Shown: piece by piece, positions 16,051-24,868 of the stretch
Layout of the letters: each line of letters begins with the position of its first letter
Numbering within the stretch: position 1 is the stretch's first letter
Assembly (NCBI GenBank): GCA_946998205.1
Contig: CAMPYJ010000013.1
Location: 1 to 60,721 of the forward strand
DNA length: 60,721 nucleotides
Direction of reading: 5' to 3'
Source of the DNA: an uncultured Prevotella sp.
GTDB lineage: Bacteria > Bacteroidota > Bacteroidia > Bacteroidales > Bacteroidaceae
Program-made: the position numbers and the translations under genes
Notes under the pieces: model-generated
Told to the model about the DNA's origin: nothing
Databases searched by the model: none
Seen by the model: only the letters and a program-made list of their open reading frames with translations

Positions 16051-17694
16051 ATGAAAAAGATAGCATATTCATTACTGACATTAGTCGTGACAGCCATGGG
16101 CTTCGCCAGCTGTGAGAACGTACCCGCACCTTATGACTACCCTGAGGACAACAAAGGCGGCAAGACAGAAGTTCCGGGAACGTACATCAACGAAACGTTT
16201 ACGACAGGTTTTGGAAAATTTGAAGTCGTCACACAAGCCGGCAAAGCTTGGAAACCAGATTTCAATACCGCAAAAGCCTCTGGCTATGACAACAAAACCA
16301 AGACGAACACACCATCGGAGAGCTTCCTGGTATCGCCAGAAATCAATCTGTCGAAGTCAACCGGAGCCTATCTGCAATTTGAGTACATCTTCCAATATGC
16401 GAACAACGATGGCGAAGACAAGGTACTGATCACCTCTGATTATACCGGCGACCCCAAAAGCACCAAGTGGGAAGATATCACGGGGACGCTGACACAAGGC
16501 AAGCCCAAAGACTGGAAAACGTTCTACACTTTCTCTAAAAACATTCCGGCCAGTTATATAGGCAAAGATAAGGTGCGTATAGCTTTCTACTACTCTGCTT
16601 CAGCAAAAGGATCAAGAACATGGGAAGTGAAAAGCGTGCTCGTAAAAGAAGGAGAAACATCGGAAAAGCCAGATACGCCAGCGGGGGAAGAGACTAAGGT
16701 CATCAAGCCCGTTAACGGCACATATATCCAGGAATCATTTGCATCTGCATTCGGCGTATTCAGTCCCAAGACCGTGAAAGGTACACCATGGATTATCAAT
16801 CACAACACTGCCAAAGCAACGGGTTACGACCATACTTCAAAGACAACCACGCCATCAGAAGCCTACATCGTATCAAAGCCCATGGACATGAGCACATCAA
16901 AGGATGCATCGATAAGCTTCGATTATATTTTACGATATGCCACCTTTAAAGGAAAAGCGCAAGAGGGGGTAGTAAACAAGGTGCTCGTTACGGATAATTA
17001 CAGTGGAGACCCTACAACAACCAAATGGACAGACATCACAGGCAAACTCACGGAAGGAACAGATTGGACAACCTACAGTTCTTACGCCGCTAACCTGCCG
17101 AATGAAATCGTAGGGAAAAAGAATGTCGTAATAGCCCTTAAATTCGCATGCGGTGCCAAATCAGCCACATGGGAAGTGAAAAATCTCAAAGTGAAAGAAG
17201 GTAAGATTTCACAACAAGATCCTACTCCCGATAATCCGACCATTACACCGGACGCCGGAGAAAGCATCACGATTGAAGCTGCCAGCATGAAGTTTAAAGA
17301 CAAAGAGGCAGCGACCTCTTTCACCCACAGCGACGGCACCGTCATTACGTTTGACAAGGGAGAAGGAACCGATCAACCAATATACAACGGTCCGCGATAC
17401 ACCGCTGTACGCCTTTACGCTAAAAACACGATGACAATCAAAGCAAAGAAAAAAATTACAGCCATTCACATCAAGACAACTGATAAATTTAAAGAAAAAC
17501 TGTACAACGGCAACGATGAGGCTTATGTCCTGAACGGCACATCCAAAGTGACCATCAAAAAAGTGAATGACACGAATGTACAATTCGCACCACTCAACAA
17601 CTCCACAATCAAGTTGGTAAATGATTTTTCCACGAACAAAGGCGGAACGCAACTCCGAATCAGTTCCATGACGATTACATTCGCAAAAGAATGA
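16051..17694 (+). CDS. Surface lipoprotein with two choice-of-anchor-J-like domains
   Basis: A 547-residue lipoprotein with a lipobox GFASC (about residue 20). It carries two tandem copies of a beta-sandwich domain (about 45-205 and 230-400), each opening with a TYI-E-F block and ending with a WEVK-KVKEG block, like the choice-of-anchor-J/MAM-type adhesive domains. A third beta-rich domain of about 130 residues (from SITIEAASMKF) closes the protein. I start at 16051 (MKKIAYS), since upstream codons overlap the previous gene. It is the third gene of the TonB receptor operon. The likely role is ligand binding at the surface; the ligand is unknown. Confidence 0.75.
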   Translation: MKKIAYSLLTLVVTAMGFASCENVPAPYDYPEDNKGGKTEVPGTYINETFTTGFGKFEVVTQAGKAWKPDFNTAKASGYDNKTKTNTPSESFLVSPEINLSKSTGAYLQFEYIFQYANNDGEDKVLITSDYTGDPKSTKWEDITGTLTQGKPKDWKTFYTFSKNIPASYIGKDKVRIAFYYSASAKGSRTWEVKSVLVKEGETSEKPDTPAGEETKVIKPVNGTYIQESFASAFGVFSPKTVKGTPWIINHNTAKATGYDHTSKTTTPSEAYIVSKPMDMSTSKDASISFDYILRYATFKGKAQEGVVNKVLVTDNYSGDPTTTKWTDITGKLTEGTDWTTYSSYAANLPNEIVGKKNVVIALKFACGAKSATWEVKNLKVKEGKISQQDPTPDNPTITPDAGESITIEAASMKFKDKEAATSFTHSDGTVITFDKGEGTDQPIYNGPRYTAVRLYAKNTMTIKAKKKITAIHIKTTDKFKEKLYNGNDEAYVLNGTSKVTIKKVNDTNVQFAPLNNSTIKLVNDFSTNKGGTQLRISSMTITFAKE

Positions 17695-17745
17695 GAAGCG
17701 ACTGAGACAATCATCACATGACACCTGAAGAGAAAGCTCTCTCAA

Positions 17746-18003
17746 GGTTGGTTCTATAAATTAGCTTTGACAGATTGTGAGACTTTTTTTTTGAGGTCAA
17801 TTTGTTTGTGAGTGAAGAAGTATAGCGAGCTATACGACTGAACGAACAAGCAAATTGAACCAAAAACGGAGCAAGCCGAATACAATCAAACTTGTTTGAA
17901 TTGTTGAGGCGCAGCCTGTTTTATATAAAAAGAGTCCGCAAGATGACAAAACGTAAAAAGATTGACATAAAGAACTCTACGGCGGTAATTTATAGAGCCG
18001 CCC
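17746..18003 (+). mobile_element. MITE-like element, copy C (258 bp, carries a 66-bp repeat unit)
   Basis: A complete copy with both termini and the 4-bp direct repeat TCAA on each side (17742-17745 and 18004-18007). It matches copy D throughout except for an extra 65 bp at 17867-17931, which is one unit of the 66-bp hairpin repeat, flanked by AAAAA on both sides. That makes it a nested element. It separates the lipoprotein operon from the SusC gene and ends 47 bp before the SusC start, so it may affect transcription of susCD. Confidence 0.9.
17867..17931 (+). repeat. Single 66-bp hairpin repeat unit nested in MITE copy C
   Basis: The insert contains the palindrome CAAACTTGTTTG and the edge GGCGCAGCCTGTTTTATA, matching the units at 48707-48861. 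Its length, 65 bp, accounts exactly for the difference between copies C and D. Confidence 0.85.
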
Positions 18004-18050
18004 TCAACATACTACAAACAAACCTTATTAACTTATAAATTTACAAACAA

Positions 18051-21000
18051 ATGAAAGCAAGCAACAGTTGCAAGTCGCGACACCTATGGGCGTCGGTGGC
18101 GTTGTTTGGCGCCTGTCTGGCTACGTTGCCAGTCCAAGCATCGAACAGAGTCTTGACTGAAAAGTCGGACGCACAGAGCATCTTGCGTCCAGTTCAGAAT
18201 GCCAAGCGCGAGATTAAAGGATTTATTGGTGACGAAAACGGTGAGCCCGTCATAGGAGCTACCATACGCGTGAAGGGAACGTCCGTCGCGTCGATTACCG
18301 CCCATGACGGAACGTTTGCCATTCAGGCACCGCCAAACGCTACGCTGGAAATAGCCTACATAGGTTATCAAAACAAGGACATCAGCCTGAAGGGTCGAAC
18401 GTTCATTTCCATTTCCCTGTACCCTGCCCACAATCAGATTGATGAAGTTGTGGTCGTTGGATTCGGTAAGCAGAAGAAAGAGTCGTTGGTGGGCGCCGTA
18501 CAAGCCGTCAGTCCTGACGACCTGAAAATGACATCGAGCAGCTTGACGACATCATTCGCAGGAAACGTTCCCGGCATCATCGCCCGCCAAAGAAGCGGTG
18601 AGCCTGGTTACGATAATGCCGAATTCTACATTCGCGGAATCTCTACCTTCGGTGCGAACAAAAGTCCTCTGGTGATTCTTGATGGCGTGGAAATCAACAC
18701 AACCATGTTGAACAACATCCCACCCGAGTCTATCGAGTCGTTTTCCGTATTGAAAGATGCCACAGCCACTTCATTGTACGGTTCCCGCGGCGCCAATGGT
18801 GTGATTATCGTCAACACCAAGCAGGGAGAATTATCCGAGAAGATGCAGGTGAAGGTACGCTTGGACAACACCTTTTCGGCTCCCACCATGATCCAGAAAA
18901 TCGCCGACGGACCAACTTACATGAGAATGTTCAACGAAGCGGCGTACAACGATGCAAAAGCCGTAGGCGACACCTATTCGCCGAATTACAGCGACGAGCG
19001 CATCGCCAAGACCGCTGAAAGAGCCAACCCATACCTCTTCCCTAACAACGACTGGTATGGCATGCTGTTCAAGAACATGACCTCGAACCAGAACTTGAAC
19101 CTGAACGTCAGGGGCGGCAGTAAGATACTGACCTACTTTCTGAACGCGGGCATCTTTTATGAAAACGGCATCATCAAACAGCCTAAAGAGGCTTTAGCGC
19201 TTGACGTGTCCATGAGAAGCAAGAAGTATCTCTTTCAGAGTAACGTGACGGCACGAATCTCTCCAACAACCAAGATGGGACTGAACATGAACACGCAACT
19301 CTTTTACTATCATGCACCCAAAGAGTCGATAAGGAATCTATTCTATTATACGATGCGCGTTTCACCAGTAGGTTTCCCCGCAGTGTTGCCGGCAGAAAAA
19401 GGAGACTCTTTCGTAAGATACGGTATGAGCCCCAGGCAGGGTGTGGGCGGATTGCAAACCAATCCATACGCAAGACTGAGCACCGGGTATACCGAACGCA
19501 ACTATGTCTACTCGACAACGGCATTCAACATTGACCAAGACCTGGCGTTTGTCACTCCCGGACTGAAGGCGAGCGGACTGGCATCGTTCTATAATTACAG
19601 CTTCAACTGGCTGGATTATTGGATTGTTCCATTCTATTACCAAGTCTCCGACAACTATACTCAAGATGAAAATGGCGAGTACAAGTTTGACACCAAAAAT
19701 ATCGGCGACCCCGGACGGCCTTACTTGCAATCAAACTCGGGCAGAGAGCCCACGACATCCGTCTGGTCGCTGCAAGGCAAGATAGATTACCAACGAACGT
19801 TCGGCAAGCACGACATAAACGCCACGCTGGTATATCACATGAAAGAAACCAAGCGGGTTAAAAACGGAGGCAGCGAATACGATTTGCTTCCCTTTAGAGA
19901 GCAGGGTGTCGCCAGCAGGCTTTCCTACAATTACGCTCACCGGTATCTTCTGGAAGCGACATTCGGTTACAATGGGTCAGAAAACTTCATGAAAGGCAAG
20001 CGGTTCGGAGCCTTCCCCGCCATAGCGGCAGGATGGTCTCTCTCTAACGAGCCGTTCTTCAAGCCTCTGAAAGAATATGTACACAACCTTAAGATACGCG
20101 GGTCATACGGCCTCGTGGGCAACGATGCCCTACCGGCAGAATCCCGCTTCCCTTACATCACCACCGTGGACATGTCGGCAGGTGGTGGATGGTGGATAGG
20201 CAACAATTACGACAACATCAGGGTTCCACACATCACAACATACGGCAACTCACTGGCAACATGGGAGAAATCGAAAAAACTCAATGTCGGCGTAGACTTG
20301 AACCTGTTGGGAGCCCTGGATGTCACCTTCGACTATTTCACCGAGAACCGCACGGGCATCTTCATGAAGCGAAAAGCGATTATTTCCATGCTGGGCTTTG
20401 GCGGCAACATACCATGGGCGAACATTGGTGCCGTAAAGAATCGCGGCTTCGACATGAGCCTGGCGTACACGAAGGTGTTCAACAAAGACTTCACGGTAAG
20501 GGCCAATGGAAGTTTCACTTACGCGCACAACGAGATCACTGACACCGACGAGCCAACAAACGTGCCCACCTACTTCTCTCGCTTAGGACATCCCATCAAT
20601 TGCATACGCGGTCTGGTGGCGGAGGGACTGTTCACCTCACAGGAGGAAATAGACCAATCGCCCAAGCAAGAGTTAAGCACATACACGGTAGGTGACGTCA
20701 GATACAAGGACCTGAACGGCGACAAGAAAATAGACAAGAACGACATCACCACCATCGGAAACCCGGAAATACCGGAAATCATCTATGGATTCGGTGGTAC
20801 CGTCACATATAAGAAATGGGACATGTCACTGACGTTCCAAGGAGCCGGAAAGGTGAGCTTGATGATGACAGACATCCATCCGTTCGTTGACAAAGAAGGC
20901 GACGCACTGGGCATCTCACAATACATCGCCGACAACCATTGGTCTGAAGCTAACAACAACGCCCATGCTGCTTATCCCCGTCTGTCACAGTCGTTCGTCA

Positions 21001-21230
21001 ACAACAACGTTGAACAAAGCACCTACTACCTTCGTGACGCAAGTTTCCTGCGCCTCAAGACCGCAGAGCTTGGTTTTGCACCATACAAATGGATGCGCGT
21101 ATATGCTGCCGGCACCAACCTGCTGACTTTCTCGCCCTTCAAGACATGGGATCCGGAAATGGGAAGCGGTAACGGACTGGCCTATCCATTACAAAAAACC
21201 TTCACGATTGGCGTACAGTTTCAATACTAA
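18051..21230 (+). CDS. SusC/RagA family TonB-linked outer-membrane protein
   Basis: A 1059-residue outer-membrane importer. It has a signal peptide (cleavage near VQAS, residue 31), a carboxypeptidase-like regulatory domain (about 57-130, IKGFIGDENGEPVIGATIRVKG), the SusC TonB box-like IDEVVVVGFGKQKKESLVGAV, a plug with YIRGISTFGANKSPLVILDGVEI, and a long barrel ending in FTIGVQFQY. It is paired with a SusD-like lipoprotein 21 bp downstream. No glycosidase, sulfatase or peptidase lies beside the pair, so the substrate is not indicated. No TAnnTTTG box is visible between the MITE and the start codon. Confidence 0.96.
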   Translation: MKASNSCKSRHLWASVALFGACLATLPVQASNRVLTEKSDAQSILRPVQNAKREIKGFIGDENGEPVIGATIRVKGTSVASITAHDGTFAIQAPPNATLEIAYIGYQNKDISLKGRTFISISLYPAHNQIDEVVVVGFGKQKKESLVGAVQAVSPDDLKMTSSSLTTSFAGNVPGIIARQRSGEPGYDNAEFYIRGISTFGANKSPLVILDGVEINTTMLNNIPPESIESFSVLKDATATSLYGSRGANGVIIVNTKQGELSEKMQVKVRLDNTFSAPTMIQKIADGPTYMRMFNEAAYNDAKAVGDTYSPNYSDERIAKTAERANPYLFPNNDWYGMLFKNMTSNQNLNLNVRGGSKILTYFLNAGIFYENGIIKQPKEALALDVSMRSKKYLFQSNVTARISPTTKMGLNMNTQLFYYHAPKESIRNLFYYTMRVSPVGFPAVLPAEKGDSFVRYGMSPRQGVGGLQTNPYARLSTGYTERNYVYSTTAFNIDQDLAFVTPGLKASGLASFYNYSFNWLDYWIVPFYYQVSDNYTQDENGEYKFDTKNIGDPGRPYLQSNSGREPTTSVWSLQGKIDYQRTFGKHDINATLVYHMKETKRVKNGGSEYDLLPFREQGVASRLSYNYAHRYLLEATFGYNGSENFMKGKRFGAFPAIAAGWSLSNEPFFKPLKEYVHNLKIRGSYGLVGNDALPAESRFPYITTVDMSAGGGWWIGNNYDNIRVPHITTYGNSLATWEKSKKLNVGVDLNLLGALDVTFDYFTENRTGIFMKRKAIISMLGFGGNIPWANIGAVKNRGFDMSLAYTKVFNKDFTVRANGSFTYAHNEITDTDEPTNVPTYFSRLGHPINCIRGLVAEGLFTSQEEIDQSPKQELSTYTVGDVRYKDLNGDKKIDKNDITTIGNPEIPEIIYGFGGTVTYKKWDMSLTFQGAGKVSLMMTDIHPFVDKEGDALGISQYIADNHWSEANNNAHAAYPRLSQSFVNNNVEQSTYYLRDASFLRLKTAELGFAPYKWMRVYAAGTNLLTFSPFKTWDPEMGSGNGLAYPLQKTFTIGVQFQY

Positions 21231-21251
21231 CAATCAAAAAAAACAAAAACT

Positions 21252-23168
21252 ATGAAAATAAACAAATCATACATAAGAACAGCATTGGTCGCCTTAGTGG
21301 CGGGAACGCTGTCAGCATGCGACTTCCTCGACGTGGTGCCCATGGGGAACGCCACCAAGGAAGACATTTACAAGACACAAATCCAAACAGAACGCATGGT
21401 GGTGGGATGCTATGGAGAGATACCCGACGTCATGCAGCCTCAGAAAGGATTTCCCGGACTGATGGGCTCTGACGAGATGGTAGTGGGAAACCGTGGTACG
21501 ACACGCTGGTTTCATTACAAAAGTCTGATGAACGGCGACGAGTCGTCGTCAAACACCTATTTCGCAATGTGGAGCAACACGGCTGACAAATATCCGGTAG
21601 ACGCTCAGAAAAAAGACATTTGGGGAGCCATACGCAACTGCTACGACGTACTGAACAACATCGACAAGGTTCCCGACATCAGCGACGAGAACAAGAATGT
21701 ATGGAAAGGAGAAGTTCTCTTTCTCATAGGCTACTATCACCAAATACTGCTGGAGTATTACGGACCTACATTCCTGGCCAAGGAGGAATATGCGCAGAAT
21801 GCGGAAAACATGCAGATGCGCGCGCCATACGATGAGTGCGTGAGCTTTATCGCTGAGAAATACGACGAGGCGGCCAAACTCTTGCCGGCTGTCCGCGACG
21901 TCGGCGAGAAGAACCGCGCCACCTCTGCGGCCGCACTGGCTTACAAGGCGCGCCTGCTGCTGTATGCGGCATCGCCTTTAGTGAACGGAAACACTGAATT
22001 CTACGCCAATTTCAAGAATCCAGACGGCAAACCCTTGATGAACCTCACCTATGACAGGGAAAAGTGGAAGAAAGCCATGGACGCCGCCGAGGATGCGATT
22101 CAACTGTGTGAAGCCAACGGATACAAATTGTATGGCGGCAGCGCAAGTGACATGCGCGCGGGTAAGAAAAACTATCATGAGGCTTTCGTCGGTCCCAACA
22201 CGGGCAGCTTCAACAATTGGGACGAGATTCTCTTCGGCATCGCCAACCAACCCGAGATAAAATACTGCATTAAGAATTTCGCACCGCGCGTGGGATATAC
22301 AAAATATACCCGGGATGGATTCAGGGGCTATGTGTTCCCCACATGGAGTTGCGTAGCACGCTATTTCACCGACAAGGGACTGCCATGGGGAGACGACCCC
22401 GACACAAAAAACCTGAAGCCGGAAGACATTGTGGCATCTCCCTTCTACCCGCGCGAGCAGACCTCGGCCTGGCTCACGCACAGAGAGCCGAGGTTCTATG
22501 CCTCCATTGGGTTCGACCGCGGTCCGTTTGAGGTCAACAATGGCGTGGTCATGCTGAAATGCCGTAGAGGTGAACCCAACGAGGATAACGGCAAAAAGGG
22601 CGATGAGTATCAGAGCAACAACGGATTTTACTGCCAAAAGTGGGTCTCTATGAAAGACACCTACAATCCAAAGAACAAAAAGTTCACATACAACGAGCTG
22701 GTGTTCCCATACATGCGCCTGGCTGAAATGTATCTGAGCTATGCCGAAGCTGACTTTGAATACAACAAGAAACTAAGTCAGAAAAGCCTGACTTACCTCA
22801 ACAAGGTGCGTGCACGCTGCGGACTTCCCACTTTCCAGAAATCATGGAGCTACGCAGGGGGCATCCCGACAGACGAAAACAAACTGAGACAGGTGCTGCA
22901 CGACGAACGCTCCAACGAGCTGGCGATGGAAGGACGCCGGTTCCACGACATTCGCAGATGGAAGATATTGGAAAAGGTCTTGCAGCCGAAAGAACATGCG
23001 TGGAACATAGCGGGAAAAACGGCGAAGGAATACTACAAGAAGACCTTCATGGACGATGGACCGTTTGTCAACCGCTCTACCGTCACGGCTCCCAAGAGTT
23101 ACTGGCTGGCCATTCCGATTGACCAGATACAGATAGATCCCTATCTGGTACAAAACCCGGGCTATTAA
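21252..23168 (+). CDS. RagB/SusD family nutrient uptake lipoprotein
   Basis: A 638-residue surface lipoprotein, partner of the SusC protein. The lipobox is TLSAC at about residue 23, followed by DFLDVVP, the usual SusD N-terminus. A TPR-like core and the C-terminal RxxELxMEGRRFHDIRRWK block (RSNELAMEGRRFHDIRRW) are typical of SusD proteins. It caps the importer and captures ligand at the surface. The specific ligand cannot be inferred. A hairpin at 23188-23223 ends the transcript. Confidence 0.96.
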   Translation: MKINKSYIRTALVALVAGTLSACDFLDVVPMGNATKEDIYKTQIQTERMVVGCYGEIPDVMQPQKGFPGLMGSDEMVVGNRGTTRWFHYKSLMNGDESSSNTYFAMWSNTADKYPVDAQKKDIWGAIRNCYDVLNNIDKVPDISDENKNVWKGEVLFLIGYYHQILLEYYGPTFLAKEEYAQNAENMQMRAPYDECVSFIAEKYDEAAKLLPAVRDVGEKNRATSAAALAYKARLLLYAASPLVNGNTEFYANFKNPDGKPLMNLTYDREKWKKAMDAAEDAIQLCEANGYKLYGGSASDMRAGKKNYHEAFVGPNTGSFNNWDEILFGIANQPEIKYCIKNFAPRVGYTKYTRDGFRGYVFPTWSCVARYFTDKGLPWGDDPDTKNLKPEDIVASPFYPREQTSAWLTHREPRFYASIGFDRGPFEVNNGVVMLKCRRGEPNEDNGKKGDEYQSNNGFYCQKWVSMKDTYNPKNKKFTYNELVFPYMRLAEMYLSYAEADFEYNKKLSQKSLTYLNKVRARCGLPTFQKSWSYAGGIPTDENKLRQVLHDERSNELAMEGRRFHDIRRWKILEKVLQPKEHAWNIAGKTAKEYYKKTFMDDGPFVNRSTVTAPKSYWLAIPIDQIQIDPYLVQNPGY

Positions 23169-23187
23169 GGTCGTCGCCATCAACACG

Positions 23188-23223
23188 GCTCTCCACGCTC
23201 TTCACCTATAAGACGTGGAGAGC
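23188..23223 (+). terminator. Terminator after the susD-like gene
   Basis: GCTCTCCACG (23188-23197) and CGTGGAGAGC (23214-23223) form a 10-bp stem, followed by TTGTGTTTC. It starts 20 bp after the stop codon. Confidence 0.7.
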
Positions 23224-23297
23224 TTGTGTTTCAACGAGAAAGCATGCAGAAGATTGTCAACGCACAGGTTGCCAGAAAGCAAAAAAGCATCGCTTTA

Positions 23298-23329
23298 TTT
23301 GGTAGGCTGACAAATTCTTCGTACTTTTG
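23298..23329 (+). promoter_or_regulatory. Promoter of rpmE2
   Basis: TTTG (23298-23301), 20 bp, TACTTTTG (23322-23329). A full Bacteroidetes consensus match, giving a leader of about 42 nt. Confidence 0.8.
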
Positions 23330-23377
23330 CAGCCCATATAGCTTAGTTAATTCAATTACATTCAATAAGAAATCAAA

Positions 23378-23629
23378 ATGAAAAAAGGAATTCATCCAGA
23401 AAACTATCGCCCCGTCGTATTCAAGGATATGTCCAACGGCGATATGTTCCTTACAAAGTCTACATGCAAGAGTAACGAGACAGTAGAATTTGAAGGCGAA
23501 ACTTACCCGGTGGTAAAAGTAGAAATCTCAAGCAGCTCGCACCCGTTCTATACCGGCAAGAGCAAACTTGTCGACACGGCAGGCCGCGTAGACCGCTTCA
23601 TGAACCGTTACGGTAAGATTAAGAAATAA
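23378..23629 (+). CDS. rpmE2: 50S ribosomal protein L31, type B
   Basis: An 83-residue ribosomal protein of the zinc-free (type B) L31 form. It has MKKGIHPENYRPVVFKDMSN at the start, the SSSHPFYTGK block, and a basic C-terminus. Only one cysteine is present, so the zinc-binding CxxC pairs of the type A form are absent. In many bacteria the type B form is made when zinc is scarce, but in Bacteroidetes it is often the only copy; no Zur site is evident. MITE copy D begins at the base after the stop codon. Confidence 0.97.
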   Translation: MKKGIHPENYRPVVFKDMSNGDMFLTKSTCKSNETVEFEGETYPVVKVEISSSSHPFYTGKSKLVDTAGRVDRFMNRYGKIKK

Positions 23630-23822
23630 GGGCGGTTCTATAAATTAGCTTTGTCAGATTGCGAGGCTGTTTTTGTGGTCAATTTGTTTGTGAGTGAAGG
23701 AGTATAGCGGGCTATACGACTGAACGAACAAACAAATTGAACAAAAAAGAGACCGCAAGATGACAAAACGTAAACTGTCCAACATACAAAAAACTTTACG
23801 GCGGTAATTTATAGAACCGCCC
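23630..23822 (+). mobile_element. MITE-like element, copy D (193 bp, reference copy)
   Basis: A full-length copy. The 18-bp terminal inverted repeat GGGCGGTTCTATAAATTA is present at 23630-23647 and inverted at the other end (to 23822). ATAA lies on both sides (23626-23629 and 23823-23826). The left ATAA includes the stop codon of rpmE2. Inside is a 60-bp imperfect palindrome (23680-23739) with core TATAGCGGGCTATA. There is no open reading frame of note, so the element would depend on a transposase encoded elsewhere. Confidence 0.92.
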
Positions 23823-23917
23823 ATAAGATACAAAACGTTTTTTCAACGACTGGAAAGTGCGTTCGGGCGTAGTTGCATATACGGTCGGCCGCACTTTTTT
23901 CATTACCACACACACAG

Positions 23918-24832
23918 ATGAACAAGCTCACCCTCCTACTCTACCCTCTCTTCACCGTCATAGGACTGACATCATGCAGCGCCGACAATAGTGCGAAACC
24001 ATCCGCCAACGTCAACGCCAACCGATACGTCGGCGTGTCCACCGTAGGCAACCCTGTGATGCCCCGCGAGGTCTGCCGCCTGGAATTTCCAAAAGTGAAA
24101 GGAGGCAGCAGCATGATCATCGTACACAAGGCTCTGCTCAACAAACGCACCGGCGAACGCGGCGTGAACTATTGTACCGAATGGGACACCAGCAAGAAAT
24201 CACTGCGCTGGAGCTGCTACCAGATGTACCAAGGCATCAGTGAGACGCACGCCAAACGCTACCGCTCGAGTACCAATCAATATCCATACGATGAGAGCAT
24301 TCCCACAGCCTATCAATTCGACGGAGATCCTTTCTGGCGAACGGGTTACGACCATGGACACATCTGTCCCTCTGCCGACCGCCTGGGATCCAAAGAAGCC
24401 AACATCCAAACCTTCTACCTCTCCAACATGATGCCGCAAACACACGCCTTCAATGATGGAGTTTGGAAGAACATGGAAGCACAAGTAAGACTGTGGTCAT
24501 TGGACGACACTTGCGACACGTTGTACGTCTGCAAAGGCGGAACCATCGACAACCCCAGACAAATACTTACCACACTGGGGCAAGGTCTCATCGTACCCAA
24601 ATACTTCTTCATGGCCGTATTGTGCAAGAACAGGAGGGGCTACAAGGCGCTCGGCTTCTGGGTGAGACACGAGGACAACGGTGACACATCGCTCAGCAAA
24701 TATGTCGTCAACATCCGCGAACTGGAAAAGAAGACGGGCATCGACTTCTTCTGCAACCTGCCCGACGCCATCGAACGCAAGGTAGAGACATTGCCGGTTG
24801 AGAAAGTGAGAAGAGCCTGGAGACTACCATGA
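23918..24832 (+). CDS. Secreted DNA/RNA non-specific endonuclease, lipoprotein
   Basis: A 304-residue exported nuclease of the NUC1/NucA beta-beta-alpha-metal family. The lipobox is GLTSC at about residue 19. The active-site block is GYDHGHICPSADR, in place of the usual DRGH; the catalytic histidine is kept. SNMMPQTHAFNDGVWKNME contains the metal-binding asparagine. I chose the start at 23918 (MNKLTLLLY) because it begins the signal peptide. Such enzymes degrade external DNA and RNA without sequence preference. Together with the EEP protein at 11309 it suggests nucleic-acid scavenging. Confidence 0.92.
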   Translation: MNKLTLLLYPLFTVIGLTSCSADNSAKPSANVNANRYVGVSTVGNPVMPREVCRLEFPKVKGGSSMIIVHKALLNKRTGERGVNYCTEWDTSKKSLRWSCYQMYQGISETHAKRYRSSTNQYPYDESIPTAYQFDGDPFWRTGYDHGHICPSADRLGSKEANIQTFYLSNMMPQTHAFNDGVWKNMEAQVRLWSLDDTCDTLYVCKGGTIDNPRQILTTLGQGLIVPKYFFMAVLCKNRRGYKALGFWVRHEDNGDTSLSKYVVNIRELEKKTGIDFFCNLPDAIERKVETLPVEKVRRAWRLP

Positions 24833-24868
24833 CCACTCGCCATGGCGACAGGCTCTCCGCGCGTAGCG

